NCBI GenBank assembly: GCA_021292105.1 | Contig: CM037857.1 | Location: 36,123,581 to 36,187,580 of the forward strand | Length of the DNA stretch: 64,000 bases | Reading direction: 5' to 3' | Source: Anadara kagoshimensis | Taxonomy: Eukaryota > Mollusca > Bivalvia > Arcoida > Arcidae | In this document: positions 1 through 12,300 of the stretch, piece after piece | Position numbering within the stretch: position 1 is the first letter of the stretch | Layout: each line of letters opens with the position of its first letter | Program-made: the position numbers and the translations under genes | Notes under the pieces: generated by a model | What the model was told of the DNA's origin: nothing | The model's input: only the letters and a program-made list of their open reading frames with translations | Databases searched by the model: none

Positions 1-689
1 AACTGACTAGGGCAAAAAACTCCATTACTTCACGCTACTTTCTTTAAATGTTTCTTTGATCATTCAGAAGTTAACATTTTATTATAAATCTCTGATATAG
101 TTGAGTAGTTAAAGACCACTTTAAAGCTGAAAACCATGTAAGACATTTCAAACCTAAAATCAAAACTGAATTATGGGAACTTGTATTGACCTTTGACATT
201 GGTTTAATCAAAAAGTGAATCTTTTTCTGGTGAATTAAGTATAAACAGTTTAGATCTCCATTACAAAGAGGGAAACATTGTGTGGATTAGTTTAGGAGTA
301 AAATAGGTCACAGTTACCTAAAGGGAAGTATTGTGATGAGTCGTTTAGGAGTGAAATGAACGAGGGATGATCTGGACAAGATAGTCTTTTTAACATAATG
401 TCAGTACAGTTAACAGAGTTCTAACTACCACTTATTATCACCGACCTATTACACTAAATGTTGATAAATCAGGACAAGCGGAAAACTGATCATTCTATCT
501 GTATCTAAGCTGTCAGAAATTTGGCTAATAAACGTTGTAATTACTGCTTAACAAACAATAACTCCTTCTACTTGTATTTACATCAAGGAGTTTAAATTTA
601 TTTGAACATTTAAATTATCCCCTTATCTTATCATTGGTTACCTCCTCTACTTAAAAACATAGCATTGTTTGTAAAGGTTTTTGCTTTTG

Positions 690-767
690 TTGTTTGTTTG
701 TTTGTTTGTTTGTTTGTTTGTTTGTTTGTTTGTTTGTTTGTACTCTCTCTCTTTCTCTCTCTCTCTC
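690..767. repeat. TTTG and CT microsatellites
   Basis: About twelve TTTG tetranucleotides followed directly by a CT-rich dinucleotide run. Confidence 0.95.
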
Positions 768-1601
768 ATTGTTGATTATATTTTAACTGATTTTTTAAAA
801 TAGTTTTCCAATAAATTTGTTGTTTCATAAAGGAGTGTTCCTTTTGTAGACACCAGTAGATTAGGTTGTGGGTTTGTACCCAGGATGGGACTGACTAAGT
901 CTTCAGCATTTCAAATGACCAAAACCTTAAAACTTAATTACAAAATGAATGTATTAAATTATATTACAGCACTTAAAAACATGAAAAACTAAAAATATAT
1001 TTCATGTTTCTAAAATTTTTAATACTGGCAGATGTCTTAGTATTGTATATTAATCAGTTTATACTGGCAATATTAGTTTTATAACCGGGTAATATGTCCT
1101 TTTTACTGAAATATGAATCATTTTATTATTAAAACTCCATAAAAAATAGCAATATCCACTGAAAACAATGTCATCAAATGAAAATTAACTGGAAAATAAA
1201 AACTGCGCTTGGAATTACTATCATAAAAATACAATTTACTCTTCTTTGATAATTATCTAAATTGAATCTGTTTGGAATTCAAATTTCCTGATTGCAAGCG
1301 ATTAATTTTGTTCAGAAGGTAATATATTAATGGATAACTTTATCTTCATAATGGCTGATACTTCAGGCAGGTAGATTTAATAGCTATTATGAGATGAATG
1401 ATTTCTCTACATAGTCCTCGGTCATTAAGGATCTGGATAGAGGGTGGAAAGAGGGTGGATTGAGAGAGTTCTGTCAGATAGAGATATTCACATTTTATTA
1501 AGTGTTTATTTTTTCAATTCTTAATAATCCTTTAATATTAGATTTATTTCCATACAAAGTAATTGTATCACTGAACTATCAGTGGACAGAAGGTCAAAGG
1601 C

Positions 1602-1915
1602 TGTTAAAACTGAACCACCATAATGTATAGGTTCTTTGAAACACTGCACCACTGGTGATGGTTAGCCCATGAAGCACTTGGCACTGTTAGTGTAAGGGCC
1701 ATGAACACTGGACCACTAGTATTGGATAGGGATCTTGAACCATTGGGGCCACTGGTGATGGTTAGGATTTGTCTGGTGCCATTAATGGTTAGGGCCACTG
1801 GAACACTGAACCACTGATGATAGTTAGAGCTCATAAACCACTGAACTACTGTTGATGGTTAGGACCACTGGAACACTGGACTACTGGTGATGGTTAAGTT
1901 ACTTGAACCAACCAC
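1602..1915. repeat. Degenerate tandem repeat
   Basis: Variants of CACTGGTGATGGTTAG and GGACCACTGGAACACTG recur at roughly 40-50-bp intervals, with much drift between copies. The short minus-strand open frame across it is a by-product. Confidence 0.8.
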
Positions 1916-1916
1916 T

Positions 1917-2083
1917 TAATGTCTTCTTGTATCATTCTGTTCAGTGTTTAATTTCTAACCTGAGTTCATTGTGAATGGTGTTGAGCCTCCAAGTCTAACC
2001 AGTTAATGTCTTTCTCTTGTATCATTCTGTTCAGTGTTTCATTTCTACCCTGAGTGAATGGTGTTGAGCCTCTAACTCTAGTA
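1917..2083. repeat. Two-copy tandem duplication of about 83 bp
   Basis: Both halves carry TTGTATCATTCTGTTCAGTG and end in GGTGTTGAGCCTC, with small indels between them. Confidence 0.85.
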
Positions 2084-2258
2084 AGTCTTGTTTATATATT
2101 ATTCATTTCATTCACAGAAAAACTAAAATAACTTCTCCTTCCACGGTAGTCATCATATTGTTGTTGATATCTGAAAAAAGGTAAATGGTTGTAAAACATG
2201 AAACAAAAAACAAACATTGGAATGGGATTACAAATTAAGATGGGAGAAACTTGTTCAG

Positions 2259-2716
2259 CAGGATTCGTACAGGCCTGGAAAAGTCCTTAAATTTTGAGGT
2301 TTGCCCTAAAAAGACCCTAAAAACACGCTTGACCCTAAAAAGCCCTTGAATTTTTCCTGAAGGCCGTTAAAAGCCCTTGAATTTGGCCAGTTGGATGTCT
2401 GTATTTTGGTATTAAGTGGTTGCGAATAGACTGATATATATATATAAATAAATGAGGCAGAATAAATTAATTAATAGGTTGCATTGAAATGAGCAATTTA
2501 AAGGTACCTGGCCCTCCCGAATGCCTAACTTCAACCTCCACTTCAAGTTTCGTTACTATGGACATGAAAGTAATTGTTTTATTGTTTTAATCGCCTTTGC
2601 ACCAATATTTTTTACTTAAATTGTCCCTTTGATTAGGCCTTAAATTTGCAAATAAGACCCTGAAAAGACCCTAAAAAGTCCTTAAATTTGGAGTACAAAT
2701 GTCTGTATGAACCCTG
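2259..2716. mobile_element. hAT-like MITE (458 bp)
   Basis: The left end CAGGATTCGTACAG is an imperfect inverted copy of the right end (CAGGGTTCATACAG on the minus strand). Inside, CCCTAAAAAGACCCTAAA and AGTCCTTAAATTTG motifs recur in both arms. The element is flanked on both sides by TTCAG, extendable to TGTTCAG with the end overlap. Family assignment is from terminal similarity only; no transposase is present. Confidence 0.6.
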
Positions 2717-3286
2717 TTCAGTCATTGAGATGGGCACTGAGTTTACAAAATTATTGGCTTAAAGACTTTTGTCCAATTTATCCCCTTCTGATTTTACAAC
2801 CAATTTTCTTTATAAACACAGAAAGAGACAGAGAGAAAACGAGAGAGATTTAAACCTTATTTTACTAAACACTGTCCCTCTAAATGCCTATATAAACTTT
2901 TGGATGGCATTAAGATATTGGTACCAATAAAGTTACCATGGTATGACTATATAAGAAATTTCTACCAGTACGGTTACCAGAACCTGACAATTTTTTTTCT
3001 TGCCCTTAGTTGTTATCTTAAGATATACAGTAATGATTTAATTGAAAGTTTTTTATACACCCAGCTAAACAAGGGCAGGTTTATACGGAGCGGCGAGCGT
3101 TTATCTCCGGTGATATCAGGGTCCTAAGTATGTTTGATATACAATAGCGCAAGAATGTCATCCTTAAGTGCTTCTAAATAAGATATCGTAACACACACAT
3201 AAGGGTCACCCTGATTTACAAGATACTGTTAAGTCTTTTAGGTACATCAAAACTGTATCTTATCAGGTCTACCAATCTAAGGGTGG

Positions 3287-3376
3287 GTATTTTTTGACAA
3301 TCTTAGGTGTTCTTAAAGAGTATTTTAAATGGGTATTTTTTGACAATCTTAGGTGTTCTTAAAGAGTATTTTAAAT
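3287..3376. repeat. 46-bp direct duplication
   Basis: Two adjacent, apparently identical copies of a unit starting GGGTATTTTTTGACAATC and ending GTATTTTAAAT. Confidence 0.9.
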
Positions 3377-4379
3377 ACAGTATGTAACAAAATTTTTTAA
3401 AGGGAATCAAAATTAAAATACCTGTAATTTTAATTTTCATAGGCAACAAAGATTGGTTGTTTTTTGGGGTTTTTTTGTAATTTTTTAGTTATAATATTAG
3501 ATCTATGAGAAATTTACATTAATGTATAAAATAGAAATATTTAGTAGGTTTTTTTTTGTTCTAATGCTTATGTATAACACAGTGATGTACTGAGAACTTT
3601 TAAAATATTAACATTATTTCAAATTGTACATGGTTCATAATTTTATAAGAATAATTTAAAACAAAAAAGTATAAAAAATAAAGTTGGTATGGCCTTTTTT
3701 GTGATATTTATTAAATTTGAATTAAGACACACATTTAATGACTCAGCTCATTTAAGGGCTATTTTACGCAATTTTGTCTTCTAAATTTAAGTACCAGTAC
3801 TGCATCAGCCTTAAATATAATACCATTGATATAGTGTTCTGCTTTGTATTCAGTAGTATCAAAGTGGTGTATGTGGTGTATATGCCATGCAAAACTCAAC
3901 TGGAATATTTTTCTCATTTTTGTGTCTTTTTAAAAAAAAATAACAACTGCAAAATAAAATCAATATGGTTTATCTGAAATTAAACTAAAATATTTGAACT
4001 GGCATAAATCATCATTATATTACAGAAACTGTGATATCTGTCCCCATTTGTCGCCACCTTTCTTAGCGGCTAAAAGTTTGCTAAATAAGGTTATTGTACC
4101 CGGTCTCTTCACTTCTACATACTGCTGTATAATTTTACAGTCAGGTCAACTCTTACATTGTGTTATCAGTTGATTGACTTGTATTATTATATCCATGTGA
4201 CTGGATTATAAAGATTAATATTCAAGATTTTTTTAAATCAGTAATGTATTAAAATTTAGTTTTCTATTTAGAGTACAGTAAATCTTTAAAAGCTACATTG
4301 ATTAAGACTCGACATTATCTGGGTGTGTATATAAGTTGACCATGTTTTCAAGGTTTTCACCTAATTTAGTTACATTGGG

Positions 4380-4600
4380 GTCTACCCTAGTGGACTATAG
4401 CGCAAACTTAAGGATCACAGTGCTTCTCACTGCCTGGATACAAATCCCATTTGGGATAGATTGTAGTGTGAAAAAGTTTTGTAAGTTTTTTTGTGGAAGG
4501 GTGGTTATTTCTCTGGGCACTCCGGTTTCTACCACCATCTGTGAACTGACCTCCTCGGTTTTAGTGAAAGAATCTTAACTTTGGCATAAAACATCAAGTT
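4380..4600 (+). mobile_element. Degenerate tRNA-derived SINE-like copy
   Basis: Shares with several other places in the window the segments GTGAAAAAGTTTTGTAAG, GGGCACTCCGGTTTCTACCA and a tail reading GAATCTTAACTTTGGCATAA. The tRNA-like head is badly eroded. The family is only recognised by these shared blocks. Confidence 0.55.
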
Positions 4601-5397
4601 CTGCTAAGTATCACTTATAATGGATTATGAGCACTCACAGTAACTAACAAGGTACAACATTTGACATAGGCCTTGCCTAACATGATGTAAACATGCTGAA
4701 TGTGACCAACCATTTGTACTACTTGACCTTCCTGAGACAGCCCCTTTCACACCTTTTTTGACATTCTATATTTACCTTGAAATGACCCCTGTTTTTTATT
4801 AACTGATATTGCTGTTTGGTCCTGGTGTTAAAAGCCGAGCTTTTATGTGTCTATCTTATCATTTTCCTTTAAGAATTGGTAGCCAAATTTTATCACTAAT
4901 GGCCATTGTTTTGGACAAATAATGCCGATAAATGTCCTTATTTACCAGATATCACTTCTAGTGAAGTTGGCAAACAGAAATTTTCTTTCATCAATAATAA
5001 ATATACAAGTGATATGAATTTGACTTGTAAGTTTGACCTCTGTTTACTGTGCTATTTCACTCCTCACAACAGATAGAAGTATGGTAAATGCATCCTCCTA
5101 GCTGGTAATACCACTAAACATTTGGTGGAGTTAAAAGTTTGACTCGGACTTTTACATGGGTAGTCATTGATCATTCACCATGAACTCAGCATAAGCCATT
5201 TTGAAATTAATCAAAAACAGATTAACAACTTTAAAAACTTAACTGAAGTGTTAATACTAAAGAACACTAACTCTATATAAGTCTATTTGTAAGCATATAA
5301 CAAAGTCCCTTTATAACAAAGTTAAAAATAGAGTCCCCAGGGCTTTATTATAAACATGTTTCTACAGGGCTTCGTAATAAACATGTTTTACTGTAAT

Positions 5398-5660
5398 AGG
5401 GCCTCAATGGCCAAGTATTATAAAGCAGCTGGCTTCTTCAGTGCCTCTCACAGCTTAAGGTTTAATGTCTCCGACTCTGGCCAGATTCTTGTGCCAGAAA
5501 GTTTGCCATTTCATTTGCTGATGGTCATTGATTTTTACTCAGATACATATATATTAGGTTTTCCGAAACTATCTAATGACACCATTTCAACAACCCAACC
5601 AATTCATTCAAGTTTAACTGACCAGGTTGACCCGGTCAAACTTGTCCCCTGATCCATTTA
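5398..5660 (+). mobile_element. Divergent SINE-like copy
   Basis: Starts GGGCCTCAATGGCCAAGT, like the tRNA-derived head of mollusc SINEs, and contains CCAGATTCTTGTGCCAGAAA, matching the 'GATCCTGTGAGAAAG' block of other copies. A 98-residue open frame across it is considered chance. Confidence 0.45.
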
Positions 5661-5885
5661 CTTGTACTTTTACTTATATTCAGTCAATAACAAAGATAGG
5701 AGTATCTTTAATGTTTCAATATTCAAATGATAATATGCTTATAAAAGTTAAGACTGAATGATTAAGTGAAGTAATATTGGTTTATGTAAATCTGTTTTAT
5801 AAATCAAGATTATCACATAAATTCCATTTTGCATGAAATTCATTTCCTTTTGTAAACAGTCATAGTATTGATTCAGATTGAGTAA

Positions 5886-6126
5886 AGGAGTGGAGTGGAA
5901 TAATAGTGCTTTATGCACAAGTCAAGATTATTTCACTTATATCAAGGTGGTCAGTTATGGCATGGTGGAGGAAATTGGAGTGCCTAAAGAAAACTATCAA
6001 CTTCTGCAAGTGAACTGCCGATGTTTCACACATTAGAATTTGCCCCAGAGTAGTTTAATCCTAGGTAATGAGAGGAGCTGTAATCTGTTAAGGCCTGCCC
6101 TTACGACCACTTAGCCACCAAGGCCA
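5886..6126 (-). mobile_element. SINE-like copy, minus orientation
   Basis: Reads on the minus strand GGCCTTGGTGGCTAAGTGGT as a tRNA-like head, and ends toward 5886 in the family tail (plus-strand GTCAAGATTATTTCACTTAT). Same family as 11820-12030. Confidence 0.6.
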
Positions 6127-7309
6127 CAGATTGAAAAATATTTATTTGACTTGTTGATAAAATAAATAATACAGTACGATTCTCAATATTAATGGTATTA
6201 TAGAAAAAGATGTTCAAGTTATTGACTTAATTGATATTTTTCTGTGTTTATTTTTAACTGTGACAAATAGATACATACCTTAGTATTTAATGTGTGTAAT
6301 TTTACAAGGGTATATATTTAAGTGGTAATGGGTAGTTGTGACAGTTAAATAAGTTATAATGGGTAACTCTGATGGTGGTTAATGGGTAGTTTCCACGATA
6401 CCTTGCTCCAATTTAACCATTTCATACATAAAATAAGTTTACAACTTGTTTACATAGTATTTACTATCTTTTAGATACAGACTTCATTGTAAAAATTTAT
6501 CATTATTATTCTGTCTGTTTGTAATAATAGATTAAAATGCACTTGTGTACATATTGCAGATAAACGACAACTGCACTCCGACGCCTGCACTCCGACGTCT
6601 GCACCGGTCTCCATGTTTATATGTGATTATCACTTTATTTCTCCCGACATTAATTGTGATTGAGACATATATGGGCTGTTACAACAAAAATATTGAAATT
6701 ATGATTAATTACTTTTATTCAGATAAATAATTGATATCATTTTAATTATTTTGAAAGTTGGGCAGTCAAGGGAAATTTAAGTTATTTTTTTAAAATGTTT
6801 AAAGGTTTATAGCTTAAATACATGTCTTTGCAATGGAAGTTGTCTATAAATGCAATAGAACTTGTTTAAATAAAACCTAATTCTGTCTTTAGACAGATTC
6901 TATTGTGAGACATGTTGCTTAAAGTGGGTAAGATTGTACTCTTGTGGATTCAAGCCTTAGCATTATTGTCAAGCCTAAGCAAGGCATTCAATTGTACAAT
7001 GATGTAGTCCACCCATTTGCCAGCTACCAAATTATTAGTCAATGGCAGATATGCTGGCGGGGGTGTTAAGAACTTGCAATTGACATCCTTCCCATCCCAG
7101 GGAGTGTTGCACTCTCAGTTACTGAAACTAGAAAATTAGCACTAGCATGATGAACTCAATAAGGCTCAGGCCAGACTTAACTTAATTATGGTTTTATTGT
7201 AAGGGGTTGATAATACATATTGATGCTGATGCTGCAAGAAGTTTATATAGGTTGGTGGTCACTTTAGTAGAAGCTAAGACTTATGAGACACATATTTGTA
7301 TATTTTCAG

Positions 7310-7381
7310 TGATCTGAGTTATAACAGACTACAGGTTATCAGCAAGAAGATGTTGACAGGATCATTAGTGCTAAAGAATCT
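7310..7381 (+). CDS. slit: slit exon w1: D1 leucine-rich repeat
   Basis: A 72-nt exon bounded by TATTTTCAG and GTAAGT. It reads [15 protein letters not shown] and ends on a split Leu codon (CT|A). By position it matches the fourth LRR of vertebrate Slit D1 (pattern DLSxNxIQxIxxK). It is the first exon I can find; nothing comparable was seen upstream. The following intron is 7.2 kb and carries a 43-bp tandem array. Confidence 0.93.
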
Positions 7382-9275
7382 GTAAGTTTCATACCAATTT
7401 TTTTTCTCATTTTTTTCTAAACAACAATTCCTATATAATATTTGCCAATTTATAATGACCTATTTCAAATATCAAATTGAATTTTAGACGGTGTTAAGTC
7501 TTGATGTTGGAAGAAAACAAAGAATGGTTAAAACTTGTGTTCAAGCAGTATTGATTGGGAACCATTTAAAAAAAGGGAATACAACGATAGGATAAATTTG
7601 ATATCCACTATGCCACTTGAAAATATCTTTAGATGTCACTTGATTTGACTTTTGTCACATGCTTGTAGAGACATTGGTGACAAAGTGGTTTTAAATTCTG
7701 TATTTTTGTTTCACTGAGTGTGAGCTCCTCGCACTAGGTTTTAACTTCACAGCTTAATTCAAGAGAGTTTGTCATTATTCTCTTGACTGTGGTTTTCTTC
7801 AGGTGATTCTGTTACCTCTAGAATTCCCAAACTGACCACCTTAGTTATTGATATAAAACATAATTGCAACCAACCAAACAACCATTTGACCACCATGCAT
7901 GCATGTGTTCGTGCTGTACTTTATGTTATATACGACATCAGACACATTGAGCTCTGTAACCTTGACGTCCTAGCTAAGATGAAGTAAATAAAGTAGAGCC
8001 TAGTAAATTTATTCTTATCACACAAGTATTGTGACAGGTTATACAAACCAAACATGAGGGAAATTTAATTAATTTAGACCATTACTATAACCTTACAAGA
8101 AAACTGCATCAGATTATTTAATTTTTCCAGTATTAGGCATAAATTGTGTGTCAATTACACCTAATAGCAGGCTATTTAATGGAGGCCAATTTCTCACTTT
8201 ATTTGGTCCTGACTTATGGCTAATTTTGTTGACAGAGTGGAACAGAGAATTAAACACATTGTTAAGATTTATGAGTCTGGGGTTTAAGAATTGCATAAAA
8301 AAAACATTCTTTCTCTTTTCTATTTTTCTACCCCTTTAAAACAAACAGCTTTTTGAGATGTTTTATGTTTGTTGCTGGATAGAGATTTAAATTTTGGTCA
8401 ATTTAAATATCTATAGATTTAATTATTGGTTATTGTCAATGCAAATTAAGTAATTTAGAGTTAAGGTCATATTGGCCTTTTACCACTGTAGCGTATATAT
8501 AGGATTTTTTGTGAGAACATAATTTGGATTTTCTTTACCATTAAGGATTTGTCTGTTGGCTTAAATTGCTGAAGGTTAATGTTTTCTTTGGGTACTCTGG
8601 TTTTCTCCACCATGGAGAATTTGTCTTTTAGTTAACTGAAGGTCAATCATTTTCTTTGGGCACTCTGGTTTCCTTCACCATAAAGGATTTGTCTTTTTGT
8701 TTGCTAAGGTCGGTAGTTTTGGGCACTCTGGTTTCTTCTACCATGTTCTTTGCCTTCAATTTTCAATGATTAGGAGGTCTATATATATATATAGGATAAA
8801 TATAAGTTTGTGTAACTTGTATGACAGTAAACAATATTGTTAATATTATAAATAGAGTTTAAATGAAAAAAAGGTCTATTAACTACATATTTGATAGTGA
8901 TGACCCTCTTCTTTACGATCCTTGACAACGACCCTTAAATATGAGTTGAATCCTTGACAATGGTGTATCTGTTCTGTTTCAAGCTTTAGTTATCTCATGA
9001 ATAATGCAGAATGCGAAACGTAAGTTTGGGTGAAAAATTGCGAAATTTTTACATTTTTGACATGACCTCTGCTCAGAAAAATTAATCTCCAACAGTAGAA
9101 AGAAAATTCTCATGTTAGTCATATGTGTAATTTACATTTTTATGTGTTTATTTATAAACAATTTATAAACAACAATAGGTTTAGATTAATGATGATATTA
9201 AGAGAGAGAGAGAGAAGAGATCATTGGAATATTATTAGGACTGAGCAATTTTTATCATGAAAAATTTGTAAAATG

Positions 9276-9316
<41 letters not shown>

Positions 9317-12300
9317 CTCTCTCTCTCAACCCTTATTCTTTGTAGACTGAAATCTCTCTCTCTTTCTCTCTCTCTCTCAACCCTTATTCTTTGTAGACTG
9401 AAAGAAAATCCTGTGCATTTCTAAATTTGTACAAAATGTGATTTATAGCTACCAAATTAATTGGAATTTTAATTATGGTAAATCAAAGGTGAAAACAATT
9501 AAAATGATTGAATCTGAGTGTATTTGAGTCAGTAATTTTAGGAGTTAGGTAATAAGTTTTAATTAGTATTATCTTACATTACAAGTTAAATTCAAAGCGA
9601 AATTCCAACACAGTCGGAAATTAAAGATTTCAGAATTATCTTATTTAGTCTGATTATGCCCCAGTCCTCCCTTCATTATTGAGTCTGACATGGGAATTCT
9701 TTTAAAATTTAATTTATTCACAAAAACACTTAATTTATGATGATTGTTATTTACATAAAATTAAAAAAATTAAAATTAATATATCTGTCTTTATGAGTTA
9801 CAGCCCATGCTCTCATCTAATGTGGAGTAGTTAGTACTTAGGTTTTGTTTAAAAATAACATCACAGACCTGTCAAAATTTTAACATTGTGCTTACGAAAT
9901 GAGTCGAGGCTCGCCAGCTAAGTGGCTGAGATATGGATAGCTAGTGGTCCAAAAGCTTTTGAATTATATACAGGTAGCAGCTAACTAAGGTCTGAGATTG
10001 GCTGAATCATATACAGGTAGCAGCTAACTAAGGTCCAAGATTGGCTGAATCATATACAGGTAGCAGCTAACTAAGGTCTGAGATTGGCTGAATCATATAC
10101 AGGTAGCAGCTAACTAAGGTCTGAGATTGGCTGAATCATATACAGGTAGCAGCTAACTAAGGTCCAGATTGGCTGAATCATATACAGGTAGCAGCTAACT
10201 AAGGTCCAGATTGGCTGAATCATATACAGGTAGCAGCTAACTAAGGTCCAGATTGGCTGAATCATATACAGGTAGCAGCTAACTAAGGTCTGAGATTGGC
10301 TGAATCATATACAGGTAGCAGCTAACTAAGGTCTGAGATTGGCTGAATCATATACAGGTAGCAGCTAACTAAGGTCCAATTGGCTGAATCATATACAGGT
10401 AGCAGCTAACTAAGGTCTGAGATTGGCTGAATCATATACAGGTAGCAGCTAACTAAGGTCCGAGATTGGCTGAATCATATACAGGTAGCAGCTAACTAAG
10501 GTCCAAGATTGGCTGAATCATATACAGGTAGCAGCTAACTAAGGTCCAAGATTGGCTGAATCATATACAGGTAGCAGCTAACTAAGGTCCGAGATTGGCT
10601 GAATCATATACAGGTAGCAGCTAACTAAGGTCCAAGATTGGCTGAATCATATACAGGTAGCAGCTAACTAAGGTCCGAGATTGGCTGAATCATATACAGG
10701 TAGCAGCTAACTAAGGTCCAAGATTGGCTGAATCATATACAGGTAGCAGCTAACTAAGGTCCAAGATTGGCTGAATCATATACAGGTAGCAGCTAACTAA
10801 GGTCCGAGATTGGCTGAATCATATACAGGTAGCAGCTAACTAAGGTCCAAGATTGGCTGAATCATATACAGGTAGCAGCTAACTAAGGTCCAAGATTGGC
10901 TGAATCATATACAGGTAGCAGCTAACTAAGGTCCGAGATTGGCTGAATCATATACAGGTAGCAGCTAACTAAGGTCCGAGATTGGCTGAATCATATACAG
11001 GTAGCAGCTAACTAAGGTCCGAGATTGGCTGAATCATATACAGGTAGCAGCTAACTAAGGTCCGAGATTGGCTGAATCATATACAGGTAGCAGCTAACTA
11101 AGGTCCGAGATTGGCTGAATCATATACAGGTAGCAGCTAACTAAGGTCCGAGATTGGCTGAATCATATACAGGTAGCAGCTAACTAAGGTCTGAGATTGG
11201 CTGCCAATTTGACTCTAATTCATTAGCCTAGTGTTAAACTTTGGACAGGTCTGTACTGTATATTACAGATTTTAATTATCAGGTGTTTTACTTCATTTAC
11301 ATAATTACCTCATTTAAAAGATTAAGAGTAATACATAACTTTATCTCATAATTATAAAAAATTTTCCAATATTTTTCTTTCTAATATATAAAAAGTTTAT
11401 ATTATCTAAGGTTTTAATTTATAACCTCATTCTAAGACAAAAAAAGAATTCCAATTTCTCATTTGTCCTGGCATTGTTTCAATATTTAAAATTTATGACA
11501 AATTTTGTATTTCTAAGCTCTTTTTCAGGTTTTTTCTCTCCATTTTAAAATGCATTGTAAATTTCTTATACATGTGCATACACTATCAGTAATAAGTAAG
11601 ATTTGGTTAGTTTTTATGAAGAAAGCTCAGAAAAACAAAAAACGCAACAACAAAAATCATTCCTTATGATTCTTTTGACACAAATGCATCATACATTTAT
11701 TTCTTTAGAGTGACTCAGCTCTGATTACAGAATTAATTTGATTGATTGTTTTAATAATTATTTTATTGTATGTTTCTGTTTTAAATTAAATTGACAGTTA
11801 TTAAAACTATAATTTACAAGAGGGCCTTGGTGGCTGAGGGGTGTAAAGTTTGTGCTTACGGATCACAACACCTCTCACTGCCGAGGTTCGAAAACCACTC
11901 AGGACAGATCCTGTGAAAAAAAGTTTGTCAGTTCAGTTACTAGAGATAAATGGTTTTCTCTGGGCATCATGGTTTCCACCATCCTTCCTGAACTGACCGC
12001 TGAGTTACCCAATAGTTTTCAAATTTGAATCATTAAATTTGTTTGGACAAAATCATGTCTGACTGCAGGAGTATCCATAATATTGGAAAAACAATGTTGA
12101 AGTAGTTATCTAGTGTCTGTCTATGGTGGTTTGTGATGTTTATCTGTGCATGGCATTGTGGGTCAGATTACAAAGCACTCTCATGGTTTTTGGATTTAGA
12201 TATATGCTGGCCATTAATTGCACCATATAGAATGGCTAAAATTCTGGTTTTCAATTGTACCATGAAACAGTATGTTACTAACACCATAAACAATTCTTCA

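Larger units (their letters stand above)
1..7309. other. Intronic or upstream slit sequence with repeats
   Basis: No exon was found here despite looking for the missing Slit signal peptide, LRRNT and first LRRs. The stretch holds TTTG and CT microsatellites (690-767), degenerate 40-50-bp repeats (1602-1915), an 83-bp duplication (1917-2083), a hAT-like MITE (2259-2716), a 46-bp duplication (3287-3376) and SINE-like copies at 4380-4600, 5398-5660 and 5886-6126. The rest is plain AT-rich DNA. Confidence 0.6.

Noticed and set aside
2117-2180. Possible signal-peptide exon (CATTCACAG acceptor, residues TVVIILLLIS, GTAAAT donor)
   Set aside because: It has no ATG, is not followed by an LRRNT, and its phase fits no visible exon.
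4949-5026. 78-nt segment between AG and GTAAGT resembling an LRR exon length
   Set aside because: No LxLxxN pattern in any open frame; a stop in the frame needed for phase 2.
5356-5652. 98-residue open frame
   Set aside because: Covers a SINE-like copy; no domain or splice support.
9957-11203. Regular array that could be mistaken for CRISPR
   Set aside because: Units are contiguous with no unique spacers, and the context is an animal intron.
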